A stretch of DNA of 64,000 bases from Lysobacter sp. Root76 (GTDB lineage Bacteria > Pseudomonadota > Gammaproteobacteria > Xanthomonadales > Xanthomonadaceae). Positions 48,879 through 59,100 of the stretch are shown one piece after another. Positions within the stretch are counted from its first letter, which is position 1, and every line of letters begins with the position of its first letter. Below the pieces are notes generated by a model, which made no database searches, was not told where the DNA came from, and saw only the letters and a list, made by a program, of their open reading frames with translations. Location of the stretch: assembly GCF_001428685.1 (NCBI RefSeq), contig NZ_LMIK01000001.1, positions 104,550 to 168,549 of the forward strand, written 5' to 3'. The position numbers were made by a program, and so were the translations under genes.

Positions 48879-49289
48879 ATGATGCGACCGCTGACGATCG
48901 CCGCCTGCTTTGCCCTCACCATCGCCGCCGCACTCGCGGCGAACGCCGAGGACAAGGCCGCCCCGGCCGCCACTCCCGCCGCTCCGGCAGCGGCCACCGC
49001 CGCTCCGGCTCCCGCCGCCAAGGCGCCGACCATCCAGGGCAATGCCGACACGGGTCGCCAGCTGACCTACACCTGCCAGGGTTGCCACGGCGTCACCGGC
49101 TACAAGAACGCCTACCCGAACTATCACGTGCCGAAGATCGTCGGCCAGTCGCCGGAGTATCTGGCGAACGCGCTGAACGAATACAAGAAGGGCGCCCGCA
49201 AGCATCCGACGATGCAGGCCCAGTCCGAGAGCTTCTCGGACCAGGACATCGCCGATATCGCCGCCTTCCTTTCGACCGCGAAGCAGTGA
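48879..49289 (+). CDS. Periplasmic c-type cytochrome (single heme)
   Basis: 136 residues: signal peptide (to about 23), an Ala/Pro linker (25-50), then one class I cytochrome c domain with the heme site CQGCH (66-70), KIVGQSPEYLANALNEY and distal-Met candidate HPTMQ. Resembles half of a c4 cytochrome and so may carry electrons to a terminal oxidase. It is followed 11 bases later by a second cytochrome gene. ATG ATG at the start leaves two equivalent choices. Confidence 0.9.
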   Translation: MMRPLTIAACFALTIAAALAANAEDKAAPAATPAAPAAATAAPAPAAKAPTIQGNADTGRQLTYTCQGCHGVTGYKNAYPNYHVPKIVGQSPEYLANALNEYKKGARKHPTMQAQSESFSDQDIADIAAFLSTAKQ

Positions 49290-49300
49290 GCAGACGCCCC

Positions 49301-49738
49301 ATGACGACCAAGCACCTCGCCATCGCCCTGTTCGCCGCATTCGCCGTGTCCGCCTGCTCGCAGGGCGACACCCCGGCCGAACATTCCTCCGCCGACCGCG
49401 CCGAAGGCCACACCTCTTCCTCGTCCGGCCTGCCCGCCGGCCGCATCGCCGAAGGCGAAAAGCTGGCCGGCACCAAGGGCGCGGCCAGCGGCCAGTCCTG
49501 CGTGGACTGTCACGGCGCCGAGGGCAATGCCCCGATCGACGCGACCTACCCGAAACTCGCCGGCCAGTACCACGACTACATCGCCCACTCGCTGCAGATG
49601 TACCGCGACGGCGACCGCGAGCACGCGCTGATGTCGAACCAGGCCAAGGGCCTGAACGACCAGCAGATCGCCGACCTCGCCGCCTACTTCGGTTCGCGCA
49701 CCAAGAGCGACCTGCACGATCTGCACAACGTGCACTGA
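49301..49738 (+). CDS. Lipoprotein c-type cytochrome
   Basis: 145 residues: lipobox VSA-C (C19), a Ser/His-rich linker, and a class I heme domain with CVDCH (67-71), YPKLAGQYHDYIAHSLQMY and LMSNQAKGLNDQQIADLAAYF. Together with the soluble cytochrome upstream it looks like a c4-type protein split into two genes, one anchored and one free. A terminator follows at 49765-49786. Confidence 0.88.
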   Translation: MTTKHLAIALFAAFAVSACSQGDTPAEHSSADRAEGHTSSSSGLPAGRIAEGEKLAGTKGAASGQSCVDCHGAEGNAPIDATYPKLAGQYHDYIAHSLQMYRDGDREHALMSNQAKGLNDQQIADLAAYFGSRTKSDLHDLHNVH

Positions 49739-49764
49739 GCCCGGCGCTCAGGTGGCATCGAAAA

Positions 49765-49786
49765 GGCCCGCGCATGCGGGCCTTTT
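49765..49786 (+). terminator. Bidirectional Rho-independent terminator
   Basis: GGCCCGC-GCAT-GCGGGCC with TTTTT on the plus side and, read the other way, TTTTC on the minus side; between the cytochrome gene and the convergent Pro/Ala-rich gene. Confidence 0.85.
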
Positions 49787-49944
49787 TGTTGGCGCGGGGT
49801 AGGACCAGCTCGGCCGTCGCCCTCCCTCAAATCGCGACGCCGCTGCGGCGAAGCTGCGCCCGGAGTCCGTCGCCAGCACACGCGGCAACGCAACTTCGCC
49901 CGAAGTTCGCCGCCACCTGCGCGACAGCGATGGGCGCGAAGCCC

Positions 49945-51648
49945 CTACCCGCCCGGCGGCGGCTTCACGCTGCCGTTGTCTTCCTGCAGGCCGGGCTTGA
50001 ACGGGATGTCCGGCGGCGGGCGCGCGATCGCCGGCTGCTCGTTGAGATTGGGGTCGTTGATGCTGCAGGCGCCGCCCAGGGCCAGCAACGACACGCCGCA
50101 GACGATGCTCTTGCTGGTGCCCGGGATCGGGATCGCGACTTCCTTGAAGCCCTTGCGCACCCACTCCTGCAACAGGGTTTCGTTGGGGCGCCAGTACTTG
50201 TCGAACGCGGTCGGCTCGTAGTCGGTGGGCTTGCGCCGCAGCCAGGTGCCGGCGCGGTCGATGTTCTTGATTTCCTGGGTGATCGTGCCCGGCGGGAAAC
50301 CCGGCGACGCCGAACCCGGCTGTTCGGCCAGGCGCACGCTGCCGTCGCTGTTGAACAGGCCCGGCTTCTCGCCGCGCTGGCCGCCCGGCGCGTTGCGGGT
50401 CGACTGGCCCCAGTCGTCGCCGCGCCTGGGCGTCGGGAAGCTGCCCGGCGCCGGCGTGGCCTTGGGACCGGCGCCGCCAGCGGTGGCGTCCGGACGCGTG
50501 CCGCTGGGCCTCGGCGTGCCGGCGCTGCTGGGCGTCGCCGTTGCGGGTGCGGCAGTTGTCGGCGCCGCCGTTGAAGGCGCAGTCGAAGAAGAGGCCGAAG
50601 CGCTGGCCGGCGCGGTGGCAGCCGGCGCGGCGGTCGCGGCCGGCGGCGCGGGAATGTCGCGCGTCCGCACGTTGGGCGTGGCCGTGCGCAATTCGCGCGC
50701 AGTGGTGGCCTGGGCCGGCAATTCGCGCACCGGCGCGCGCTGCAGCGGTGCCGGCACCTCGCGTGCGGCCACCTCGGGCAGGCGCGAGTTCAACGCAGGC
50801 GCAGCGAGTTCGCGTTGCGGCAGTTCGCGCCGGATCGGCTGCACCGGTTCGGACACCTCGGCCTGGCGCAGTTCCTGGGTCGGCGCCGACAGTTGCGGCG
50901 CGGCGATCGCGGCCTCGGTGCGGCGCTTGGTCGGCGGCAGGGTGAACACCGTGGTTTCGGTGTTCGGCACCGGCTCGCTGACCGCGACCGGCTGCTCCAC
51001 TGTCGGCGGCGGCAGCTGCGGTTCGGGTACGTCGCGCTGCGGGATGTCGGGCACGGCCGCGTCCAGGGTCGGGCTCGGCAGGGGCGGCGATTCGGCGCTG
51101 GCGGCCACGGCCGATGCCGCATCGGCGGGTGCCGGCGCGGCCTGGGTGGCGGATTCCTGCGGCTGCTCGCTGGGCTGGTCGGGGCCGCCGCCGGGTTCCT
51201 GCGGCGTGCCCACACCGATGTATTCGACCTGGACCACAGTCTCGCCCTCGGGCGGCGGCGCCGGCCGGCCGAGGAACTGCAGATACATCAGCCACAGCAG
51301 CATGCCGCCGAAGAAGATGTGCCAGAGCACGGTGGCGCAGACCGCGAACCAATGCGTGCCGCGGTTCTCGCGCTCCGGCGGCTGCCATTGCTGGCGCCAC
51401 AGGGTCGCGAAGGCCTGCCAGCGATTGAGGTCGCCGACCCGGCGCGGCGGTTGCGCCAGCGGCCGTTGCAGCAGTTGCTCGACCAGGGAATCGGCGGTCG
51501 CGCCGGTGACCCGGCCGATGCGCTCGCCCATGGCCGCGAACCAGATCGCCCAGCCGGGCGGGAACTCGCCGGGCCGGACCGAATCCCGACGTACGCTCAA
51601 ACGCAGCCTGCGCTGCAGGGCTTCGATGAGTTCGGCGGCGGAGTACAT
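49945..51648 (-). CDS. Pro/Ala-rich single-pass membrane protein, unknown
   Basis: 567 residues: a cytoplasmic N-terminus of about 90 residues (AELIEALQRRLRLSVRRDSV), one membrane helix (WFAVCATVLWHIFFGGMLLW, about 101-125), a long disordered periplasmic stretch rich in Pro, Ala, Thr and Gln (about 140-440), and a compact C-terminal domain (DKYWRPNETLLQEWVRKGF, SIVCGVSLLALGGACSI) with two cysteines. The layout recalls TonB- or energiser-type spanning proteins, but no TonB-C motif is seen and I do not recognise the end domain. It begins 19 bp after nfuA, likely an operon. Confidence 0.75.
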   Translation of the reverse strand: MYSAAELIEALQRRLRLSVRRDSVRPGEFPPGWAIWFAAMGERIGRVTGATADSLVEQLLQRPLAQPPRRVGDLNRWQAFATLWRQQWQPPERENRGTHWFAVCATVLWHIFFGGMLLWLMYLQFLGRPAPPPEGETVVQVEYIGVGTPQEPGGGPDQPSEQPQESATQAAPAPADAASAVAASAESPPLPSPTLDAAVPDIPQRDVPEPQLPPPTVEQPVAVSEPVPNTETTVFTLPPTKRRTEAAIAAPQLSAPTQELRQAEVSEPVQPIRRELPQRELAAPALNSRLPEVAAREVPAPLQRAPVRELPAQATTARELRTATPNVRTRDIPAPPAATAAPAATAPASASASSSTAPSTAAPTTAAPATATPSSAGTPRPSGTRPDATAGGAGPKATPAPGSFPTPRRGDDWGQSTRNAPGGQRGEKPGLFNSDGSVRLAEQPGSASPGFPPGTITQEIKNIDRAGTWLRRKPTDYEPTAFDKYWRPNETLLQEWVRKGFKEVAIPIPGTSKSIVCGVSLLALGGACSINDPNLNEQPAIARPPPDIPFKPGLQEDNGSVKPPPGG

Positions 51649-51667
51649 CTACGGCGCCGAGCCGAGC

Positions 51668-52264
51668 TCAGGCCGCCGAATCGCGGCGGATGTAGGGAGC
51701 GTCGCCGGTTTCGTGGTCGGTGGCGTCGCGTACCGCGGTCACCCCGGGCACCTTGCTCATCAGGGTCTTCTCGATGCCCTGCTTGAGGGTGACGTCGGCC
51801 ATGCCGCAACCGTGGCAGCCGCCGCCGAAACGCAGCATGACCACGCCGTCGGCGGTCACTTCCTGCACCGAGACGTGGCCGCGGTGCTGGGCCAGCTGCG
51901 GATTGATCTCGTGCTCGACCAGCCAATGCACGCGCTCGACCAGCGAGGCCGACTCGGCCGGCGCCTCGCCCTTGATCTTGGGCGCGCGGATCTGCAACTG
52001 GCCGCCGGTGGCCATGGTTTCGTAGTCGATCTGCGCGCCGTCCAGGTACGGGACGCTGGCCGCATCCAGCCACACGGTGAAGCCTTCGCAGTCCACCGCC
52101 CACTCGTCGCCGGACAGATCGCCGGGCTCGGCGAATTCCAGGCGCACGTCCGCGCGCGGCGTGCCGGCGTGGACCGCCGACAGGCGCACGCCCAGGCCCG
52201 GCAGCGCCTCGCGCTCGAGCAGCTTGCGGAAATGGGTCTGCGCGGATTCGGAAATGTTGATCAT
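51668..52264 (-). CDS. nfuA: Fe-S cluster carrier NfuA
   Basis: 198 residues: an A-type-like N-terminal domain lacking its cysteines (as is normal in NfuA) and a C-terminal Nfu domain with [20 protein letters not shown], the CxxC that binds a [4Fe-4S] cluster between two subunits. It delivers clusters to targets such as aconitase under oxidative stress or iron limitation. Confidence 0.93.
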   Translation of the reverse strand: MINISESAQTHFRKLLEREALPGLGVRLSAVHAGTPRADVRLEFAEPGDLSGDEWAVDCEGFTVWLDAASVPYLDGAQIDYETMATGGQLQIRAPKIKGEAPAESASLVERVHWLVEHEINPQLAQHRGHVSVQEVTADGVVMLRFGGGCHGCGMADVTLKQGIEKTLMSKVPGVTAVRDATDHETGDAPYIRRDSAA

Positions 52265-52395
52265 GGGGCTATTCTAACGGGGTCCGTGTCGCGTGAAGAC
52301 ACACCCCGACGGCCGCGGCCGCCCGGCTTGCGAGTTCCATTCAGGCAAGCCCGATCGCCCGTGCAGCCCCGGCGCCGCTTAAGGAGCGCAAGCCC

Positions 52396-52737
52396 ATGAA
52401 CGACCTGATTCCCCTAGCCCAGGCGCACTGCCTGGCCCGCCGCGGCAGCGAACACCGCCTCAGCGAAGCGCGCGTGCGCGAACTGCTGCCGGAAGTGCCG
52501 GGCTGGGAACTGGCCGAGGACGGTCACGCCCTGGTGCGCACCTACCGCTTCGACGATTACTACCGCACGATGGCGTTCGTGAACGCGCTCGCGTTCATGG
52601 CCCATCGTGAGGACCACCACCCCGACCTGGGCGTGCACTACGACCGCTGCGTGGTGCGTTACTCCACCCATGATGTCGGTGGCCTCAGCGAGAACGACTT
52701 CATCTGCGCCGCCAAAGCCGACGCGCTCATCGGTTGA
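52396..52737 (+). CDS. phhB: 4a-hydroxytetrahydrobiopterin dehydratase (PCD)
   Basis: 113 residues. The active-site stretch [20 protein letters not shown] and [13 protein letters not shown] are the pterin-4a-carbinolamine dehydratase signature. It recycles the cofactor of phenylalanine hydroxylase, or acts in related pterin chemistry; no phhA is in the window. Clear ribosome site AAGGAG before the ATG. Confidence 0.92.
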   Translation: MNDLIPLAQAHCLARRGSEHRLSEARVRELLPEVPGWELAEDGHALVRTYRFDDYYRTMAFVNALAFMAHREDHHPDLGVHYDRCVVRYSTHDVGGLSENDFICAAKADALIG

Positions 52738-52745
52738 TCGCCGCC

Positions 52746-53183
52746 ATGCCCAAACTCTATCCGCTTCATTCCCGCCCACTGCTCGCGCTCGCCGCCGCAC
52801 TGGCCCTGACCGCGTCGCTCGCCGCCTGCCAGAAGCAGGCCGGGGAACCGGTCATCCGTTCGACCGAACCGGTCGCGCTGGACACCCCGCCACCCGCGTA
52901 TCCGATGGAACTGGGTTGCGAGGACGTCGGCGGCCAGGTGGTGCTGTCGGTCACCATCGGCGTCGAAGGCAAGCCGACCGTGATCCGCATGGTCCGCAGC
53001 AGCAAGGTCCAGCAGCTCGACGACGCCGCGGTCGCGGCGGTGCGCGGCTGGACCTTCCGCGCCGCCACCCGCGACGGCAAGCCGGTGCCGGTGCCGATCC
53101 AGGTGCCGGTGACCTTCACCCCGCCGCAGGTGCGTCCGGAATCTTGCTTCGCCTACGACGAAGAGAAGAAGAACAAGCTCTGA
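52746..53183 (+). CDS. TonB-C-domain lipoprotein (short energy-transducer-like)
   Basis: 145 residues: a lipobox (SLAA-C) and one TonB C-terminal domain (YPMELGCEDVGGQVVLSVTI ... LDDAAVAAVRGWTFRAATRD) with two extra cysteines. It lacks the membrane anchor and Pro-rich linker needed to reach ExbBD, so it is unlikely to be a working energy transducer. A TTG at 52734 overlapping the phhB stop is an alternative start. Confidence 0.8.
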   Translation: MPKLYPLHSRPLLALAAALALTASLAACQKQAGEPVIRSTEPVALDTPPPAYPMELGCEDVGGQVVLSVTIGVEGKPTVIRMVRSSKVQQLDDAAVAAVRGWTFRAATRDGKPVPVPIQVPVTFTPPQVRPESCFAYDEEKKNKL

Positions 53184-53334
53184 GCCGAACCGTGCGCGAG
53201 CGCCATCGCGTGTCGCGCACGGTCTGTCGCAAAACCGGCGCAGGCGCGCCGCAAGCGGCCGCGTATCAGCGATCATCGGCCGCTCCGCCGCGTCAGCCCG
53301 CAACGCAACGAGACCTGGGGAGGCCTCGATTCAA

Positions 53335-54117
53335 ATGTCCCGCAGCCATGCCCGCGGCGTTACCGCTGTGCTCGCGCTCGCCCTGCTGTCGCCGTTCGCC
53401 GGCCTGCATGCGCAAACCCCGCCGCCGCCCCCTCCGCCGGACTGGGACGGTGTCACGCCTCTGCCGGCCCCGCGCGTGGCCGATCCGCGTTTGCGTCAGC
53501 GCGACCCCGAGATCAAGCGCCCGATGCGGGTGAGCTACCCCGACGCCCAGGCCTGCTTGCGCATCTCCGGCACCGCCATCGTGATCGTCGCCATAGACGA
53601 GAAAGGCCAGGTGCAGGACGTCTACATCGAGCGCAGTACGCGCGACCGCATGCTGGACCGCGCCGCCATGAACGCCGCGCGCGAGACGCGCTGGTCACCG
53701 GATATCTTCAACGGCAAGGCCGCGCCGTCGCGCGTGCGCATCCCGGTCGACTTCGTGCTGCCGCCGGTTTCGTCCGAAAGCTGCCAGCGCGTGAGCGTGG
53801 CCCTGATCGACGCCGAAGGCGCCGCGCAGCTGACCCCGCCGCCGGCCGGCCAGCCGCTGCGCGCCAAGATCGGCCTGTACGTGCCCAAGCCGCTGCAACT
53901 CGAGCTGATGCTGCGCCGCGCCGACCCCAACGCCGGCACCGATCCCAGCCTGTATCCCGTCGTGCACGAAGAGCGTCGCGCCCTGGAACGCCCCTCGCGC
54001 GCCGAGTTCAGCAGTTTCGACTACGCCACCCCACAGCCGCTGAGCGCCGGGCGCTACCTACTGGAGGTCCGCGTCGATGGCGAACTGCGCAGCAGTACGC
54101 TGATCGAGGTACGCTGA
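53335..54117 (+). CDS. TonB-C-domain exported protein
   Basis: 260 residues: signal peptide (cut near LHA-Q), a Pro-rich stretch, a TonB-C domain (VSYPDAQACLRISGTAIVIV ... RAAMNAARETRWSPD) and a C-terminal beta-rich extension (YVPKPLQLELMLRRADPN) of unknown fold. Cys in YPDAQACL and ESCQR match the cysteine pair of the gene upstream, so the two probably arose by duplication. Preceded by a 151-bp gap with a ggggaggcct ribosome site. Confidence 0.78.
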   Translation: MSRSHARGVTAVLALALLSPFAGLHAQTPPPPPPPDWDGVTPLPAPRVADPRLRQRDPEIKRPMRVSYPDAQACLRISGTAIVIVAIDEKGQVQDVYIERSTRDRMLDRAAMNAARETRWSPDIFNGKAAPSRVRIPVDFVLPPVSSESCQRVSVALIDAEGAAQLTPPPAGQPLRAKIGLYVPKPLQLELMLRRADPNAGTDPSLYPVVHEERRALERPSRAEFSSFDYATPQPLSAGRYLLEVRVDGELRSSTLIEVR

Positions 54118-54142
54118 GCCGCGCCCAGCAACGGAGTCGAAC

Positions 54143-54583
54143 ATGCGCGAGCAGCAACATTGGTTCGTCGTGACGATCGCGATCGGCGTCGTGCTGATCG
54201 CATCCTGCAGCGTCACCACCCGGTCCCGCTACGCACCAGACGCCGTCGCACTTCCGCCCGACCCCGAGCCCAGCTTCGAAACCATCGCTCCGGCGCAACT
54301 GCCGCCCGGCGAAAAGATGAAAGTGCGCTGGAACACCACCGATCTTGTCGGGTTGCTGAAGCGGCAATACCCGGCACTGAAGTCCGAGCGCGCCTCGCTG
54401 ACCCAGATGCCGCCGAGCCTGATCCTGGTCGACCGCGTCCCCTATCGTCGGGTCGAGTTCTCTTATCTGGACGAAGCGACGACCAACATGCACGGCGCCT
54501 GCGGCCAGAACATCATCCTGTGGATGGCGGCATCGGGCGACGTCGCCCGCATCTACGTGTCCGACATGAGCTGCCCGATCTAG
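54143..54583 (+). CDS. Hypothetical lipoprotein (146 aa)
   Basis: Signal anchor (HWFVVTIAIGVVLIASC) with lipobox IAS-C; the rest is a mixed alpha/beta domain with YPALKSERASLTQMPPSLIL, RVEFSYLDEATTNMHGACGQ and a final cysteine pair region. No family recognised. Ribosome site AACGGAGT; 25 bp after the TonB-C gene, so probably the same transcript. Confidence 0.65.
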   Translation: MREQQHWFVVTIAIGVVLIASCSVTTRSRYAPDAVALPPDPEPSFETIAPAQLPPGEKMKVRWNTTDLVGLLKRQYPALKSERASLTQMPPSLILVDRVPYRRVEFSYLDEATTNMHGACGQNIILWMAASGDVARIYVSDMSCPI

Positions 54584-54638
54584 GCTGCTGAACACCGGCG
54601 CCGTTCGACGAACCTGCCCCTGGGAGATCTCTCTCCCC

Positions 54639-55598
54639 TCACCCCAAGCGATCCAGCACGTCGATCAGCTCCGGCGCCAACGGCGCATTCAACAAATACG
54701 GCTCGCGCCCGCCGTCGAGGGCGAACTCCAGCGTCGAGGCGTGCAGGAACAAGCGCCGCAGCCCGGCCTGGTCGCGCAGGCGCTTGTTGGCCTCCGGATC
54801 GCCGTACTTGTCGTCGCCGGCCACGGCATGGCCGATGTGCTGGGCGTGGACGCGGATCTGATGGGTGCGTCCGGTCTCGATCCGGACCTCGCAATAGGAC
54901 TGCCCGCCGCGCCGCTCCAGCACCTTGAAGTGACTGAGCGAGGCCTTGCCGTCGCGGTGGACCTGAACGTGGCGCTCGCCGCCCTGGCGCAGGCCGATGT
55001 GCAGCGGCGCGTCCACGCTCATCACCCCGTCGGGCAGGCGCCCGGTCAGCAGGGCCAGGTAGCGTTTGGCGATACCGCCGTCCTCGCGCATCAGGGCCTG
55101 CATCTCGGTCAGCGCCGAACGCTTCTTGGCCACGATCAGCAGCCCCGAGGTGTCGCGGTCCAGGCGGTGGACCAGTTCCAGGGTCTGGCCCGGGCGCAGC
55201 GCGCGCAGGGTTTCGATGGCGCCGAAGCTGATCCCGCTGCCGCCGTGGCTGGCGACGCCGGAGGGCTTGTTCAGGGCCAGCAGGCGCGCGTCCTCATAGA
55301 CGATGGCCGCGTCCAGGGCGTCCATGAAGCCCTTGGGCGGCGCGGCCTTTTCTCCGACTTCACTGAGACGGACCGGCGGAATGCGTACCTCGTCGCCGGC
55401 CTCGAGCTTGCGCTCTGCCTTGGCGCGGCCGCCGTTCACGCGGACCTGGCCGGAACGGACCAACTTATAAATTAATGAACGCGGCGCCCCTTTGAGTTGG
55501 CCGAGCAGGAAGTTGTCGAGCCGCTGACCTTCACGATCATCTGGCACACGAATGGTGCGGGCGCCGGGGCCCGTGGCGGTGTTGGCTGGAGAGGTCAT
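54639..55598 (-). CDS. rluC: 23S rRNA pseudouridine synthase RluC
   Basis: 319 residues: an S4 RNA-binding domain (QRLDNFLLGQLKGAPRSLIY) and the RluA-type catalytic domain with LVHRLDRDTSGLLIVAKK, the aspartate of HRLDRDTSG being the nucleophile. It makes pseudouridine 955, 2504 and 2580 in 23S rRNA in E. coli. The start at 55598 is set by the S4 domain and its neighbour; upstream in-frame codons run into the rne leader. Divergent to rne, as in many proteobacteria. Confidence 0.95.
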   Translation of the reverse strand: MTSPANTATGPGARTIRVPDDREGQRLDNFLLGQLKGAPRSLIYKLVRSGQVRVNGGRAKAERKLEAGDEVRIPPVRLSEVGEKAAPPKGFMDALDAAIVYEDARLLALNKPSGVASHGGSGISFGAIETLRALRPGQTLELVHRLDRDTSGLLIVAKKRSALTEMQALMREDGGIAKRYLALLTGRLPDGVMSVDAPLHIGLRQGGERHVQVHRDGKASLSHFKVLERRGGQSYCEVRIETGRTHQIRVHAQHIGHAVAGDDKYGDPEANKRLRDQAGLRRLFLHASTLEFALDGGREPYLLNAPLAPELIDVLDRLG

Positions 55599-56115
55599 CC
55601 GGAAAGCGTTATCTGTTACACTCGCGACGCGAGATAAGGTTTTGATTTCGCTGGGAGTTGTCCCGCAGGTCGCGCCAGAAGGGCATGACCGCAGGATTGG
55701 GCCGAAAGCCCCTCTTCGCGATTCCGGTCCGCGTCTAACCACTGCCCACGGGGTAGCCATGTTAGCAGCGACGGTCCGGCGGAACCCGCCCTCGCCCGGT
55801 GGTTCTCCCGCAGGGGCGACGCCATCGCGATGAACACGACCCGTGCGGCGCCCCGGTTCAAACCGAAGGCTGCCGCCGGGCCCCCGCCCCGAGCGACGTT
55901 CGCGTCGCCGGTCCGAAAGTCAGGCAACAAAGAAATAAGCGCTCCCGCGGCGTGCCGTGGTGTAGAAGCGCTGGTAGTGGGAGTTTCGCCGGCGCGCGCC
56001 GGGCGCAGAGCGGTTCGCCGCCCTGCTGCGTACAGGCCGCGACGGCGGAGCTTCGGTTCCCAGATAGCGAAACGCCATGGCGTTCCGCGCGGTAGAGCGC
56101 GCGAGGAACGCAACA
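55599..56115. other. Divergent promoter region and long rne leader
   Basis: 517 bases between rluC and rne with no supported gene. The divergent pair and long gap match the conserved rne 5' region, which in E. coli folds into stem-loops that RNase E itself cuts to set its own level. GC-rich inverted segments (for example around 55970-56060) would fold strongly in RNA. Both promoters must lie near 55600-55640, where the sequence turns AT-rich (GTTATCTGTTACACT). Confidence 0.6.
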
Positions 56116-59100
56116 ATGAAGCGCATGCTGATCAATGCGACGCAGGCGGAAGAACTGCGCGTCGCGATCGTCGACGGCCAGAACCTGTACGACATCGACA
56201 TCGAACAACCGGCCAAGGAACAAAAGAAGTCCAACATCTACAAGGGCCGCATCACCCGCCTCGAGCCCTCGCTCGAAGCGGCGTTCGTGGAATACGGCGC
56301 CGAGCGCCACGGCTTCCTGCCGCTGAAGGAAATCTCCCGCGACTACTTCCAGGCCGGCGTCGACCATAACAAGGCCGGCCTGCGCGAACTCCTGCGCGAA
56401 GGCCAGGAAGTGGTGGTCCAGGTCGACAAGGAAGAGCGCGGCAACAAGGGCGCCGCCCTGACCACGTTCATCTCCCTGGCCGGCCGCTACATGGTGCTGA
56501 TGCCGAACTCGCCCACCGCCGGCGGCGTTTCGCGCCGGATCGAGGGCGACGACCGCGCCGCCCTCAAGGAGGCGATGGACAAGCTCGCCATTCCCGACGA
56601 TATGGGCGTGATCATCCGCACCGCCGGCGTCGGCCGCGACGCCGAAGAGCTGCAGTGGGACCTGGATTACCTGCTGCAGGTCTGGAAGTCGATCGCCGAA
56701 GGCGCCCTGAGCAAGCCCTCGCCGTTCCTGATCTACCAGGAATCGCGCCTGATCATCCGCGCCTTGCGCGACTACATGCGCCCGGACATCGGCGAAATCC
56801 TGGTCGACACCGACGAGATGTACGCCGAAGCGCGCGATTTCGTCGAACAGGTCATGCCGCACAACCTGCGCAAGCTGAAGAAGTACGGCGACGACACCCC
56901 GCTGTTCAACCGCTTCCAGATCGAATCGCAGATCGAAAACGCCTACGAGCGCACCGTGCGCCTGCCCTCCGGCGGCGCCCTGGTGATCGACCAGACCGAG
57001 GCCCTGACCGCGGTCGACGTGAACTCGGCGCGCGCCACCAAGGGCGGCGACATCGAGGAAACCGCGTTCAACACCAATCTGGAAGCGGCCGAGGAAGTCG
57101 CGCGCCAGATGCGCCTGCGCGACCTCGGCGGCCTGGTGGTCATCGACTTCATCGACATGTCGTCCAACCGCCACCAGCGCGAAGTCGAGAACAAGCTGCA
57201 GAACGCGCTCAAGCAGGACCGCGCGCGCGTCCAGATCGGCCGCATCTCGCGCTTCGGCCTGCTCGAACTCAGCCGCCAGCGCCTGCGCCCGTCGCTGGGC
57301 GAATCCAGCCAGCTGGTCTGCCCGCGTTGCGACGGCCATGGCCGCATGCGCAGCGTCGAGTCGCTGTCGCTGTCGATCCTGCGCGTGGCCGAAGAGCACG
57401 CCATGAAGGAGAACACCGGCCAGGTGCTGGTGCAGGCCCCGACCGAGATCGCCAACTACCTGCTCAACGAGAAGCGCCGCGCCCTCAGCGAGATCGAGCA
57501 GCGCCACGATTCGCCGATCGTGATCGTCGCCGACGATCAGCTGGAGACCCCGCACTACGAGGTCACCCGGATCCGCGAGAACGAGATCGGCGAAGAGTCG
57601 AGCAAGCCCAGCTACCAGCGCGGCACCCCGCGCAAACTGCCGACCCACGCCCTGACCAAGGCCCATCTGAACATCCCGGATGCGCCGATGGTGACCAACG
57701 TCAAGCCGGCCCAGCCCGCTCCGACGCGCGAGCCGCGCGAGGAGCCGGTCGTGGCGGCCGTCGCCGCGCCGGTGGTCGTGGCAGCGCCGCAGGTCGGCCT
57801 GTTCGGCCGCCTCATGAACCTCTTCCGCGGCGGCCAGGCCGCTGCTCCTGCCGCGCCGGCCCCGGCCGCACGCACGCAGGACGGCCGCGGCCGTAACGAT
57901 CGCAACGACCGTGGCGGCCAGCGCCGCGACGGCCGCAACGAAGGCCGCAACGGCAAGGGCGGCCGCGATGGCGCCCGCCGCGACGAGCAGCGCCGCGACA
58001 AGCCGCAGCAAGCCCAGGCCCAGGGCGGCCAGCCGCAGCCCAACCGCGCCAAGCAGGAGCAGCCGGCCAAGCCGCAGCAGCAGCCGCAACAACCGAAGCA
58101 GCAGCAACAGCAGCAGCCGAAGCAGCCCAAGCCGCAGCAGAACGAAGAGCGCGCCGCCAACGCCCAGCCGCAGCAGCAGGCGCAGGCCAACAACGCCCCG
58201 CGTCCGCCGCGCGAGCCCAAGCCGGCCCAGGCCCAGCCGCCCAAGCCGGCCGAAGTCGATGCCGTGAACGCCTCTGCGATCGCAACCGCCGCCGCCCTGC
58301 CCGCCGTCGCTGTCGCGACCGGCGAAGCCGTGGCCGCCGCGGAGACGATCCAGCGCGAAGCCGCGGTCAACACCAGCAACGAGAACGGCGCCGCAGCCGA
58401 CGACGCTACCGGCGAAGGCAGCGGACGCCGCCGTCGCGGCCGTCGCGGCGGACGCCGCCGCCGCCGCGGTGCGGGCGAAGCCGGCGCCGCCGGTGAAGCG
58501 CAGTTGCACGACGACGTCCTGAGCGACGACGAGGACGACGCCGGCGACGAAGCCGGCGCGACCCCGGCCGCCGCCGCGAACCGCTCGCAACCCGAGTTCG
58601 ACTTCGACGACGACCATTCGGCACCGGCCAAGCCGGCCGCCCCAGCCGCCAGCGCCAGCGCGACTCCGGCCGCGGCGAGCGTCGCCGCAGCCGGCGCCGC
58701 CGTCGCTGCGCCGTCGTTCGCCGCCGAGAGCAAGCCCGCCGTCGAAACCCGCGAACCCGCGCGCTTCGAACCGGCCGCCGCCGAACGCATCGAACCGGCC
58801 CAGCCGAGCTTCGCTGCACCGTCGGCGCAGGCTCCGGCCGCCGCTCCGGTTGCAGCTACTCCGGTCGCAGCCGCTTCGGCCGCAGCCGAGCCCGCGGTTG
58901 CCGAGCCGGTGACCGCCAGCCCGGTCGCCGCCACGCCGGCCGCCGTCGAGCCGGCACCGGCCGTCGTCGCCGCCGAGGCCATCGCACCGGCGCCGGCGAC
59001 CGCTCCGGCCGCCGCCGAAACCGTCGCGCCCAAGGCCTACGAAGCACCGAAGCCCTACGAGGCGCCGAAGGCTTACGAGGCCCCGAAGGTCGAAACCCCG

